DNA of 63,232 bases, taken from the NCBI GenBank assembly GCA_002450155.1, contig DJYO01000003.1, positions 1-63,232 of the forward strand, in the 5' to 3' direction. Shown in pieces: positions 1 through 8,172 of the stretch. A program made the translations under genes and the position numbers. Positions within the stretch are counted from its first letter, which is position 1. Each line of letters starts with the position of its first letter. This DNA is from Mageeibacillus sp. UBA6976 (lineage in GTDB: Bacteria; Bacillota; Clostridia; Saccharofermentanales; Saccharofermentanaceae). The notes beneath the pieces are model-generated. The model had not been told where the DNA came from, ran no database searches, and worked only from the letters and a program-made list of their open reading frames with translations.

Positions 1-82
1 GATATCGTTTCTGGATAACGGAGAAGGAGCAATCGTTCTGCCGCATCTGTATCACACCGATTATCGTATTGAAATCTTGCAT
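1..82 (-). CDS. N-terminus of an IS21-type transposase (IstA-like), cut by window edge
   Basis: A reading frame runs off the window start. From the ATG at 82 it reads MQDFNTIIGVIQMRQNDCSF and continues to an arginine/tyrosine pair at the edge. An ideal AAGGAGG lies at about 93-99, roughly 10 bases before this ATG; an in-frame ATG at 91 is too close to it. The sequence resembles the start of the DNA-binding part of IstA-like transposases, and the upstream repeats at 148-210 fit an IS21-type end. Only 27 residues are visible, so the family call is an inference. Whether the gene is intact cannot be seen. Confidence 0.4.
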   Translation of the reverse strand, partial: MQDFNTIIGVIQMRQNDCSFSVIQKRY

Positions 83-147
83 GGTTTCCATGCCTCCTTT
101 CTGCAGCGTACAAGCTACAGAAAAGACTATAACACGGATGGAAATCT

Positions 148-210
148 ATGCCGTTAGAAGCGGAAACTCATGCCGTTCACTCCGGAATGGCCATGCCGCA
201 GTTAGCGGAA
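148..210. repeat. Three tandem ~18-bp repeats, possible transposase-binding end repeats
   Basis: Three copies of the pattern ATGCCG-N6-GCGGAA or a close variant start at 148, 170 and 193, a spacing of 22-23 bp. A weaker fourth copy lies at about 212-230. They sit directly upstream of the transposase-like frame. IS21-family elements are known to carry several short repeats of about 20 bp inside their ends; matching this array to that role is an inference. Confidence 0.45.
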
Positions 211-390
211 TCGGCGTTCCGTCGAAGCGAAATTTGCAGCATAAGTCTAATCCTTTGGTTTTGTTTTCGCAGATTAAACTTTAAGGATCTTATGCTCCTT
301 TTTCAATCACTTATTCCCACAGATTTTGTGAAGAACCTTTTTCTTCCCTTCCTGTACTACAATACTCCGTGAGGAGGCGCTTTTGATTTA

Positions 391-623
391 GGACAGAAAG
401 AAAAACTCATCGAAAAGTTGAAGTCAAAACCAAAGACCTTCACCTTCGAAGATGCTGAATCACTATTGGGGTATTTCAACTACCACAGAAGCAATAAAGG
501 GAAAACCAGCGGTTCCCGGGTAATGTTTTCAAGCACCGACCACAAGCTCACCCCCGGAAAGAACTGCTGGAATATCAGGTCAAACAACTCATTGAGCAAT
601 TAAAACAGGAGAATCTGCTATGA
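391..623 (+). pseudogene. hicA: HicA-type toxin, broken (no start codon, frameshift)
   Basis: The frame from 391 reads GQKEKLIEKLKSKPKTFTFE and then carries the YHRSNKGKTSGSR signature of HicA mRNA-interferase toxins. The codon just before the glycine is TTA and no ATG, GTG or TTG precedes it in frame, although a GAGGAGG site is present at 370-376. At about 553 the frame is lost: the C-terminal part (RKELLEYQVKQLIEQLKQ) continues in another frame to a TGA at 621-623. That stop overlaps the hicB ATG at 620, the normal arrangement. Part of the segment before HPRKEL also seems to be missing. The toxin is therefore very probably dead, unless the reference has sequence errors. Confidence 0.8.
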
Positions 624-964
624 ACAACACAATGGAGTACAAAGGCTATGTGGGAAGCGTAGAGTTCTCCGAGAATGACGGAGTGCTCTTCGGAAAAGTA
701 CAAGGCATCCGTTCCCTCATCTCCTATGAAGGGACTACTGTCGCAGAGCTTGTTTCCGACTTCCACGGCGCTGTTGACGATTACCTGGCTCTCTGTGAAG
801 AAGAGGGTACTGAACCGGAAGTCGCTTACAAGGGAAGCTTTAACATCCGCATTGGCAGTGAGCGCCACAAGCGTGCAGCTATCTATGCCATCGCCCATCA
901 GCAAACATTGAATGCCTTCATAGCCGAGGCAGTCGATGAAAAGCTTGCCACTGCGCACGAATAA
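620..964 (+). CDS. hicB: HicB family antitoxin
   Basis: A 114-residue protein with the HicB fold. The N-terminal half has a YKGYVGSVEFSENDGVLFGK strand pattern and a short segment starting at FHGAVDDYLALCEEEG; the C-terminal half (INIRIGSERHKRAA-like, about residues 75-110) resembles a ribbon-helix-helix DNA-binding tail. HicB proteins bind and block HicA and repress their own operon. The start overlaps the hicA stop by two bases, so the pair was translationally coupled. The antitoxin looks intact while its toxin is broken, as expected of a decaying module. It lies between a transposase fragment and a truncated rfbD. Confidence 0.85.
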   Translation: MNNTMEYKGYVGSVEFSENDGVLFGKVQGIRSLISYEGTTVAELVSDFHGAVDDYLALCEEEGTEPEVAYKGSFNIRIGSERHKRAAIYAIAHQQTLNAFIAEAVDEKLATAHE

Positions 965-987
965 ACCAACCTGGCTTTACTGTTCTT

Positions 988-1142
988 CCCGGCAAAGGTG
1001 CAACAGTTACTGCGCTCCCATCTGTCACACCCGAATACGTCTCTTGAATATCGCTTCCTATAGCTTCGTGACCGCGTGACGTGAGTTCATTCACGCAATC
1101 ATGTCCGAGCTGTCCTCCAACTCCTGTTACAAAGACTCGCAA
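988..1142 (-). pseudogene. rfbD: dTDP-4-dehydrorhamnose reductase, 5' fragment only
   Basis: From a TTG at 1142 the frame reads LRVFVTGVGGQLGHD, then a Rossmann segment ending SDIQETYSGVTDGSAV. This is the NAD(P)-binding start of RfbD/RmlD reductases. Similarity stops at about codon 50, near 988, and the frame ends in unrelated sequence close to the hicB stop. A normal RfbD has about 280-300 residues, so nearly all of the protein is missing. It sits just downstream of rfbB on the same strand, the usual rfbBD order. A deletion or insertion involving the adjacent mobile DNA probably cut it. Confidence 0.8.
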
Positions 1143-1200
1143 GTCCTATCTATTACCGTTACTGGCTCCTATATCTCTGTGTACGCCCACACAGCGGGGT

Positions 1201-2265
1201 TTACCTATTCTTGTACATCTCTTCGTAGTACTTCTGGTACTCACCGGATGTAACCCTCTCCATCCACTGCTGGTTCTCCAAATACCAGTCAATCGTCTTC
1301 ACGATGCCGACCTCAAAGGTTGTCTCCGGATACCAGCCGAGATCCGCTTTGATCTTTGATGGATCAATCCCGTACCGGCGATCGTGACCGAGCTGATCTT
1401 CTACATGCTTAATGAGCGATTCATTGATATCTGGATCGTGCAGCCGCTCAGAGAGCTGGGCAATGATCGTCTTTACGATAAAGATGTTCGGCCGCTCATT
1501 GTGTCCGCCAATGTTATAGACCTCACCCACACGCCCTGCTGTCGCTACCATATCGATCGCCTTGCAGTGGTCTTCCACAAAGAGCCAGTCACGGATCTGC
1601 ATACCGTCGCCGTAGACCGGAAGCTGTTTATAATTCTTTGCGTTGTTAATCATCAGCGGGATCAGCTTCTCCGGGAACTGATACTGACCGTAATTGTTGC
1701 TGCAGCGGGTGATGTTCACAGGCATCCCATACGTGTCATGGAACGCTTTTACAAAGTGATCAGCGGAGGCCTTGGAGGATGAGTACGGCGAATGAGGATT
1801 GATCGGTGTGGTCTCAGTGAAGAAGCCTTCAGGGCCTAACGCTCCATATACTTCATCTGTAGAAACCTGTACATACTTCTTCCCGCTCTTCCATGTCTTC
1901 TGCCCAGCATCATACCAGGATTCCTTTGCCCGCTGGAGAAGATTCACCGTGCCCATCACGTTAGTTGTCACAAAGATCTCCGGATTGGCGATAGACCTAT
2001 CCACATGTGACTCTGCAGCAAAGTTGATGATGTAGTCGGGATCGTAGTCTGCTATCAGCCGAGCGACCAGATCTTTATCACAGATATTTCCGTGAACAAA
2101 GATGTGGCGCTCATCATCCTCAAGATCCTTCAGGTTCTCCAGGTTCCCGGCATAGGTCAATGCATCAAGGTTTATAATCTTGATGTCCGTATAGCGTTTG
2201 AGCATGTAGTGAACAAACGTTGTGCCGATGAAGCCAGCGCAGCCGGTCACTAAATAGGTGGTCAT
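1201..2265 (-). CDS. rfbB: dTDP-glucose 4,6-dehydratase
   Basis: A 354-residue SDR-type enzyme converting dTDP-glucose to dTDP-4-keto-6-deoxyglucose, the second step toward dTDP-rhamnose. The N-terminal TGCAGFIG dinucleotide site, the VSTDEVYG segment carrying the catalytic Thr/Asp/Glu, and the YSSSKASAD Tyr-x3-Lys motif are all visible. I chose the ATG at 2265 because it has AAGGAAA just upstream and begins directly at the Rossmann strand; a longer frame to 2370 would add an unlikely tail and overlap the preceding gene. The next pathway gene, rfbD, survives only as a fragment, and rfbA and rfbC are not in the window. Confidence 0.95.
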   Translation of the reverse strand: MTTYLVTGCAGFIGTTFVHYMLKRYTDIKIINLDALTYAGNLENLKDLEDDERHIFVHGNICDKDLVARLIADYDPDYIINFAAESHVDRSIANPEIFVTTNVMGTVNLLQRAKESWYDAGQKTWKSGKKYVQVSTDEVYGALGPEGFFTETTPINPHSPYSSSKASADHFVKAFHDTYGMPVNITRCSNNYGQYQFPEKLIPLMINNAKNYKQLPVYGDGMQIRDWLFVEDHCKAIDMVATAGRVGEVYNIGGHNERPNIFIVKTIIAQLSERLHDPDINESLIKHVEDQLGHDRRYGIDPSKIKADLGWYPETTFEVGIVKTIDWYLENQQWMERVTSGEYQKYYEEMYKNR

Positions 2266-2329
2266 TGTGGTTTTCCTTTCTCTGTGGGATGTTGTTATCT
2301 GTGGTTTCCGACTCCCACAGATAAAGAGA

Positions 2330-3670
2330 CTAGAGTCTCCAGAATCGCATTCCACTCGCTTTAAGTTCATCCATACGATAAAGGCTTTTTACATCGATAA
2401 GTACCTTCTCATCATCGGTTAATTCTTTCTTGAAGAATTCCTTCAGCTGGATCATAGAGAGGCTTCTGAACTCCTTATGTCCGACGGCCACGATGATGCA
2501 ATCCGCGTCCTTCGCTTCCTCAAACGGAATCAGACCTACACCATACTCATGCTTCGCAATTTCCGGATCAGCCCAAGGATCAGTCACCTGTGGTACAATC
2601 TCGTATTCTTCCAACCGCTTGATGATGTCATTTACCTTGCTGTTTCGGGTGTCTGGACAATTCTCCTTGAAGGTGATGCCAAAGATGATGACCTTTGCAT
2701 TTTTCGGTGCTTTCCCGGCTTCAATCATCTGTTTGATGGCAGCATCTGCAACGAAGGCTCCCATACTGTCGTTGACCTTACGTCCATTCAAAATGATCTG
2801 ACTGTGATAGCCAAGTCGCTCAGCAACATTCGTAAGGTAATACGGGTCAACACCGATACAATGACCGCCAACCAGTCCAGGTTTGAATCCCAGAGCATTC
2901 CACTTGGTATTCATGCCAGCGAGAACCTCATCCGTGTCTATGCCCATGCGGTCACAGATCATGGCAATCTCATTCATAAAGGCGATATTGATATCCCGCT
3001 GGCTATTCTCAATAACCTTTACTGCTTCAGCCGTCTTGATATTGCTAACAGGGAAAGTACCAGCCTTTATGACGATATCGTAAACCTTCTTGATTTCTGT
3101 AGCAGATTCCTCATCCATACCAGATACAACCTTGGTGATGCTTGTCAGTGTATGAACGCGGTCACCGGGGTTGATGCGTTCAGGGCTGTAACCAATCTTG
3201 AAATCAACCCCGCATTTTAGCCCGCTTTCCTTCTCAAGGATCGGAATGCAGATATCTTCGGTCACACCAGGATAGACGGTGCTCTCATAGACGACAATCG
3301 TTCCCGGAACCATGTTTCGACCAACTATCCGGCTTGCGTTTTCTACAGGCCCGAGATCCGGATTATTATCATCCTTCACTGGTGTCGGCACAGCCACGAT
3401 GATGAATTTAGCCTCAGCAAGTTTCTTTTCATCACTTGTGAAATCCACCGTTGTCTTGCTGATCACTTCATTGCCGACCTCATTTGTCGGATCAATTCCG
3501 TTTTTGTACTGCTGGATACGATGCTCGTTGTGGTTGAATCCTATTACCTTTACATGCTTGGCAAACTCAACTGCTATAGGCATCCCTACATAGCCAAGTC
3601 CTACAAGAGCCAGCTTTTCTTCTCCTCTTATCAGTCTATCATACAGGTCATTATAAACAGGGGTTTCCAT
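2330..3670 (-). CDS. Nucleotide-sugar 6-dehydrogenase, copy 1 (WbpA/TviB type)
   Basis: A 446-residue UDP-sugar dehydrogenase of the family that oxidises UDP-GlcNAc or a related sugar at C6 to the uronic acid. The GLGYVGMP NAD-binding loop (residues 24-31), VPTPV, the ESTVYPG strand, and the GLVGGHCIGVDPYYLT motif with nucleophile Cys271 are present. It is a tandem paralogue of the gene at 3771-5099 with very similar sequence throughout. One clear difference is at the end of the second Rossmann strand: GFNHNEH (Asn46) here against GFDINEK (Asp43) in copy 2. That acidic residue normally contacts the NAD ribose, so cofactor use or activity may differ. Confidence 0.9.
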   Translation of the reverse strand: METPVYNDLYDRLIRGEEKLALVGLGYVGMPIAVEFAKHVKVIGFNHNEHRIQQYKNGIDPTNEVGNEVISKTTVDFTSDEKKLAEAKFIIVAVPTPVKDDNNPDLGPVENASRIVGRNMVPGTIVVYESTVYPGVTEDICIPILEKESGLKCGVDFKIGYSPERINPGDRVHTLTSITKVVSGMDEESATEIKKVYDIVIKAGTFPVSNIKTAEAVKVIENSQRDINIAFMNEIAMICDRMGIDTDEVLAGMNTKWNALGFKPGLVGGHCIGVDPYYLTNVAERLGYHSQIILNGRKVNDSMGAFVADAAIKQMIEAGKAPKNAKVIIFGITFKENCPDTRNSKVNDIIKRLEEYEIVPQVTDPWADPEIAKHEYGVGLIPFEEAKDADCIIVAVGHKEFRSLSMIQLKEFFKKELTDDEKVLIDVKSLYRMDELKASGMRFWRL

Positions 3671-3770
3671 TCATGGGTTTTCCTTTCATTCATAGTTTTG
3701 CGCTGCCTGTAACAGCTATTTGCTATGGGGAAAGGGTCTTTGCTAAAGCGGTCCCATACCGCCAATTTTC

Positions 3771-5099
3771 TTATAATCTCCAGAATCTCATTCCGGATGC
3801 TTTCAGTTCATCCATCCGATAAAGGCTTTTAACATCAATCAGAACCTTCTCTTCGTCCGGGATGTCATCCTTAAAGAGCTCTTTCATCTGCATCATGGAC
3901 ATGGAACGGAATTCATTGTGGCCAACAGCGACGATGACGCAGTCAGCTTTCGGAATATCATTCCACGCAACCAGGTCAACACCATACTCATGTTTCGCAA
4001 CAGCAGCATCTGCCCAGGGGTCAGTGACAATAGGATTGATGTCATACTGCTTTAGCCGATTAATGATGTCTACAACCTTGCTGTTACGTGTGTCCGGACA
4101 GTTCTCCTTAAAAGTGATACCAAGAATCACCACGGTAGCCTTCTTCGGAGCCATACCCGCTTCGATCATCTCTTTAATCGCAGCGTCTGCAACAAAGCCT
4201 CCCATGCTGTCATTCACTTTTCGGCCATTCAGAATGATCTGGCTATGATAGCCAAGCATTTCAGCTGCATTGGTCAGGTAGTAGGGATCGACGCCGATGC
4301 AGTGGCCGCCTACGAGACCAGGACGGAAACCGAGAGCATTCCACTTGGAATTCATGCCGTACAGCACTTCATCCGTGTCAATGCCCATGCGGTCACAAAT
4401 CATTGCGATCTCGTTCATGAAAGCGATATTAATGTCGCGCTGGCTATTCTCTACAACCTTGACAGCCTCAGCAGTCTTTATCGTTGATACGGGAACTGTA
4501 CCGGCTTTGATAACGATGTCATAGACCTTCTTGATCTCACGGGCGGATTCCTCATCCATACCGGAGACGATCTTACGGATTGTGGTAAGCGTATGTACTC
4601 TATCACCGGGATTAATACGCTCAGGGCTGTAACCAATCTTCCAGTCCACGCCGCACTTGAGTCCGGATTCTTTTTCGATAATTGGGACACAGATATCCTC
4701 GGTTACGCCAGGATAAACCGTAGACTCGAAGACAACAATGCTACCGGGGGTGAGGTTCTGACCGACCGTTCTGGACGCCCCTTCAACTGGGCGCAGATCC
4801 GGCGTGGTATCCGGGTTGACCGGCGTCGGAACTGCGACGATGATAAACTTCGCTTCCTTCAGACGCGTCGGGTCAGCTGTAAAATCAACCGTAGTTGTTT
4901 TGATTGCTTCACCGACCTCATTAGTGGCATCAATGCCATTACGGTATTCGTTTACACGCTTCTCGTTGATATCAAAGCCGATGACCTTAACATGCTTTGC
5001 GAACTCTACTGCAATCGGCATGCCTACATATCCAAGGCCCACCAGAGCCAGTTTTTCTTCACCAGAGATGAGACCTTGGTAGATTGTGTTGAATTCCAT
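3771..5099 (-). CDS. wbpA: UDP-N-acetylglucosamine 6-dehydrogenase, copy 2 (WbpA type)
   Basis: A 442-residue nucleotide-sugar dehydrogenase, complete by motif: GLGYVGMP at 21-28, Asp43 after the second strand, VPTPV, ESTVYPG, catalytic Cys267 within GGHCIGVDPYYLT, and a C-terminal Rossmann half ending in GMRFWRL. In this gene context the likely reaction is UDP-GlcNAc to UDP-GlcNAcA, the first step toward UDP-ManNAc3NAcA, whose other four enzymes lie immediately upstream. The family also includes ManNAc and GalNAc forms, so substrate is inferred from neighbours. I take this copy as the functional WbpA because its cofactor motif is canonical. Confidence 0.88.
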   Translation of the reverse strand: MEFNTIYQGLISGEEKLALVGLGYVGMPIAVEFAKHVKVIGFDINEKRVNEYRNGIDATNEVGEAIKTTTVDFTADPTRLKEAKFIIVAVPTPVNPDTTPDLRPVEGASRTVGQNLTPGSIVVFESTVYPGVTEDICVPIIEKESGLKCGVDWKIGYSPERINPGDRVHTLTTIRKIVSGMDEESAREIKKVYDIVIKAGTVPVSTIKTAEAVKVVENSQRDINIAFMNEIAMICDRMGIDTDEVLYGMNSKWNALGFRPGLVGGHCIGVDPYYLTNAAEMLGYHSQIILNGRKVNDSMGGFVADAAIKEMIEAGMAPKKATVVILGITFKENCPDTRNSKVVDIINRLKQYDINPIVTDPWADAAVAKHEYGVDLVAWNDIPKADCVIVAVGHNEFRSMSMMQMKELFKDDIPDEEKVLIDVKSLYRMDELKASGMRFWRL

Positions 5100-5373
5100 C
5101 GTTTTCCTACTCCTTCATTTCATATGCTATTCGGTCAGACCGCTTCTTCAATGCATCTGCTTTCAGTGCAGTCACATCCTCAATGAAGGAGTGGCAGGTG
5201 ACCTACAATTGCCTTGGGTGCATCGGGAGACACAGCACCCTGATGTCATTTTTTCAACTGAACTTTTATCTTCAACAGGACTGTGTTCGTATTATTCATC
5301 TTTCACATCTCTATAAATCTCCCAGAATTATAAAGACGAATGAGGTGCGAACTTAGCCTGGAATCCTGGGTTG
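5100..5373. other. Gap within the EPS operon, no gene seen
   Basis: These 274 bases separate wbpA copy 2 from the aminotransferase gene. I find no convincing reading frame, RNA gene or strong hairpin. The only clear signal is the ribosome binding region for the dehydrogenase just before 5099. Gaps elsewhere in this stretch are mostly 0-100 bases, so this one may mark a past rearrangement. Confidence 0.5.
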
Positions 5374-6522
5374 TTAAAGAGCTTTCTTCAGTTCCGAAAC
5401 GACCAGATCAATTTCTTCCTTGGTCTTATATGGATCAAGCGGTAGACTGAGAACCGTCTTGCACAGTCTCTCTGTCACCGGGCAATCCGCAACCGCGCTG
5501 TCCGTTCCAGTAAAGGCACCGTGGCTGTGCATTGGCTTGGGATAGTAAACCATGCAAGGGATGCCGACAGCTTTAAGTTGATCCTGGACTTTCTTGCGAT
5601 CTGTTCCTTCCGGCAGCTGAACCGTATACTGTGCCCAGGAGCTGTAGAACCCATCCTTAATCTCGGGCAGCACAAGTCCCGTGTCCCTCAATCCTTCCGT
5701 GTACCAACCAGCAACTTTATTGATATCCGCCAACTCATAGTCCGCAAAGGCTTTGAACTTTGGCAGAAGGATCGCAGCCTGCAGGGTATCCAGACGGCTG
5801 TTCTTACCGAGCCTTACGTTGTTATACTTGGCATTGGGATCATTAGGATTGCTCATGTCCTTACCATGGACGCAGATAGACCTGATCAGCGTTGCCCACT
5901 CATCGTTATCGGTGAAGATAGCTCCGCCGTCTCCGTAACAGCCCAGAGGTTTTGCCGGGAAAAAAGATGTGGTAGAGATGTCGCCAAAGGTGCAGGTCTT
6001 CCGTCCATTGATAGAACCGCCAAATCCCTGAGCGGCATCTTCAAGCAGGAGAAGACCATACTTCTCGCAAACAGCTTTGATAGCCGGGTAATCTGCGGGC
6101 AGGCCAAATAGATCGACAGCTACAACAGCCTTTGCCTTGTACTTGCCCTCTGCGATAACCTTCTTAACGGCTTCTTCCAGCTTGGCAGCGTCAAGATTGT
6201 AGGTGCGCTGATCCACATCTACATAGATGGGCGTTGCTCCCTCATCAGCAGGACATTCACCGCTGCTGAAGAACGTGAAATCCGGTACGAACACAGCGTC
6301 ACCTTTTCCAACTCCCCACGCTCTCATAGCTATGGTGATGGCATCGGTTCCGTTGGCACAGGTGATGCAGTGTTTTGCACCAACGTACTCGGTAAGTGTC
6401 TTCTCCAATTCCTTCACTTCCGGGCCGGAAATGAAGTGCGCGGATGCAGCTACACGTATCATGGCTGCATCAATCTGAGCCTTCAAAACTTCATACTGCT
6501 TGGGTAAATCTCTGAATTGCAT
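5374..6522 (-). CDS. wbpE: UDP-3-keto-GlcNAcA aminotransferase (WbpE type)
   Basis: A 382-residue PLP-dependent DegT/DnrJ/EryC1/StrS aminotransferase. The Schiff-base lysine lies in FFPAKPLGCYGDGG, and the EDAAQGFGG segment supplies the PLP aspartate. In the ManNAc3NAcA pathway WbpE transfers an amino group from glutamate to the 3-keto sugar made by WbpB. The neighbours wbpD, wbpB and wbpI on the same strand, one base or a few bases apart, support this over other sugar aminotransferase roles. Length matches the family, and the start abuts the wbpD stop. Confidence 0.9.
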   Translation of the reverse strand: MQFRDLPKQYEVLKAQIDAAMIRVAASAHFISGPEVKELEKTLTEYVGAKHCITCANGTDAITIAMRAWGVGKGDAVFVPDFTFFSSGECPADEGATPIYVDVDQRTYNLDAAKLEEAVKKVIAEGKYKAKAVVAVDLFGLPADYPAIKAVCEKYGLLLLEDAAQGFGGSINGRKTCTFGDISTTSFFPAKPLGCYGDGGAIFTDNDEWATLIRSICVHGKDMSNPNDPNAKYNNVRLGKNSRLDTLQAAILLPKFKAFADYELADINKVAGWYTEGLRDTGLVLPEIKDGFYSSWAQYTVQLPEGTDRKKVQDQLKAVGIPCMVYYPKPMHSHGAFTGTDSAVADCPVTERLCKTVLSLPLDPYKTKEEIDLVVSELKKAL

Positions 6523-7089
6523 TTACTTCACTTCCTCCAGTCCTTCCGGGACTTCTTTATAAGTTCGTCCGCAACGATTGCAGACGAGATCATCGGACAA
6601 CACATCACCACACTCGCAAACCCAGCCGCGAACACGCGCCGGGACACCCATCATCAAAGCATGGTTTGGGACGTTCGACGTTACTACTGCACCAGCGGCA
6701 ATCATTGCCCATTCACCAATTGTGTTTCCGCAAACAACAGTGGCATTTGCACCAATCGATGCACCGTGCTTAATCAGTGTCTTTTTATAAGCCGCTCGCC
6801 CCTTTGGATACTTAGCCCGGGGGGTCAGATCATTGGTGAACACACAGGACGGGCCACAGAAAACGTCGTCCTCCAGTTCTACGCCTTCGTAGAGGCTGAC
6901 ATTATTCTGGAGCTTACAACCATCTCCGACCTTCACGTTATTACTAATATTTACGTTCTGTCCAAGAGAGCATTTCTTACCGATTCTCGCCCCTTCCTGA
7001 ATGTGGCAGAAATACCAGATCTTTGTGCCTTCTCCAATAATGACGCCATCATCGACAACGCTTGTGGGATGAACAAAATATTCGCTCAT
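6523..7089 (-). CDS. wbpD: UDP-3-amino sugar N-acetyltransferase (WbpD type)
   Basis: A 188-residue left-handed beta-helix acyltransferase built from hexapeptide repeats (VVDDGVIIGEGTKIW, then IGKKCSLGQNVNIS and similar turns). Proteins of this type acetylate the 3-amino group to give UDP-GlcNAc3NAcA. The C-terminus carries CxC-x8-CxxC (CECGDVLSDDLVCNRC), a zinc-ribbon-like tail seen in many WbpD homologues. It lies between wbpE and wbpB in a tight run, so the function is well supported by both sequence and context. Confidence 0.9.
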   Translation of the reverse strand: MSEYFVHPTSVVDDGVIIGEGTKIWYFCHIQEGARIGKKCSLGQNVNISNNVKVGDGCKLQNNVSLYEGVELEDDVFCGPSCVFTNDLTPRAKYPKGRAAYKKTLIKHGASIGANATVVCGNTIGEWAMIAAGAVVTSNVPNHALMMGVPARVRGWVCECGDVLSDDLVCNRCGRTYKEVPEGLEEVK

Positions 7090-7098
7090 TTAAGCCTC

Positions 7099-8172
7099 CT
7101 ACTTATCAAACCGACCAACAAAATCCATCGTTGAGCAACTCTCCAACGGCAGCTTCACCGGTCTATGTTCGGCTGCGGATTTATATATTGCTAGGACAAG
7201 TTCAAGAGCACGTTTGCCTGCTTCGGCATCCACTAAGGGAGCTCTTCCTTTTACAATAGCGTCGATCACATCTGCATAGAGAGGAGTATGCCCAAATCCA
7301 TAGATGTTCGGCGGGTTCTCACTGAAGCGTTTCTTCACCTCATCCGGGTCATCCAACTCATCAGCAAATCGCCACTCTTCAATGATGTTATCGCTCGTAC
7401 CGGCAGCTTTTGCCGTGCCCTTCTCTCCGAATATGTAGAGTGTTTCTTCCAGATTTCTCGGGTAGACATTGGTTGTTCCTTCAATCAAACCATAGGAGCC
7501 ATTGGAGAACTTCACCAACGCCATACCAAGGTCTTCTGCTTCCAGATATGGATGCTCAAGCTGATCTGTATAGGCTATTACCTCTTCCACCTCATCGCCC
7601 ATAAACCAGCGGAGGAGATCGATGTTGTGAATACACTGATTCATCAGGCAGCCGCCGTCCTGCGCCCATGTTCCACGCCACGGTGCCTGGTCATAGTAGC
7701 CTTTTCCACGATTCCATCTGACATGAGCCGCACCATGGGAGAGACGTCCAAAACGCCCTGCTTCCAGTGCCTTCCTCATGTACTGCACAGATTTATTGAA
7801 GCGGTTTTGATGGTTGGCGCATACAACAACCCCCAACTTCTTTCCTGCTTCAATAATGGCATCCGCATCAGCGATGGAAAGAGCAATGGGCTTCTCAATG
7901 ATCACGTTGCATCCAGCAGCTATGCAGTCCAGAGCGATGGCAGCGTGCTTTCCGGATTCGGTTGCAATCGCGACCAACTCCGGCTTCTCTTTCTCTAGCA
8001 GTTCTTTGTAATCGGTATACTTATGAACTGCTTCCAGCCCAAACCGATCTGACTTCTCCTGCATAACCTCTGGAACGATATCGCACATGGCGACAAATTC
8101 CAGATGATTGTTTTTCGCTGCTTCGATGTGATTCGGCGAGATACGGCCACAGCCGATGAGTGCATACTTCAT
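7099..8172 (-). CDS. wbpB: UDP-GlcNAcA 3-dehydrogenase, Gfo/Idh/MocA family (WbpB type)
   Basis: A 357-residue NAD-dependent oxidoreductase with the N-terminal Rossmann start YALIGCGRISPNH and the EKPIALS motif, whose Lys is typical of Gfo/Idh/MocA enzymes. The C-terminal half has the open alpha/beta substrate fold (GGCLMNQCIHNIDLLRWFMG). WbpB oxidises C3 of UDP-GlcNAcA so that WbpE can aminate it. The ATG at 8172 shares a base with the stop of the upstream epimerase gene, suggesting translational coupling. Confidence 0.9.
   Translation of the reverse strand: MKYALIGCGRISPNHIEAAKNNHLEFVAMCDIVPEVMQEKSDRFGLEAVHKYTDYKELLEKEKPELVAIATESGKHAAIALDCIAAGCNVIIEKPIALSIADADAIIEAGKKLGVVVCANHQNRFNKSVQYMRKALEAGRFGRLSHGAAHVRWNRGKGYYDQAPWRGTWAQDGGCLMNQCIHNIDLLRWFMGDEVEEVIAYTDQLEHPYLEAEDLGMALVKFSNGSYGLIEGTTNVYPRNLEETLYIFGEKGTAKAAGTSDNIIEEWRFADELDDPDEVKKRFSENPPNIYGFGHTPLYADVIDAIVKGRAPLVDAEAGKRALELVLAIYKSAAEHRPVKLPLESCSTMDFVGRFDK

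Noticed and set aside
7288..7998. Long plus-strand frames opposite EPS genes (also 2477-3220, 5521-6111, 6517-7134)
   Set aside because: They mirror well-conserved minus-strand genes, lack ribosome sites and have no recognisable domains.
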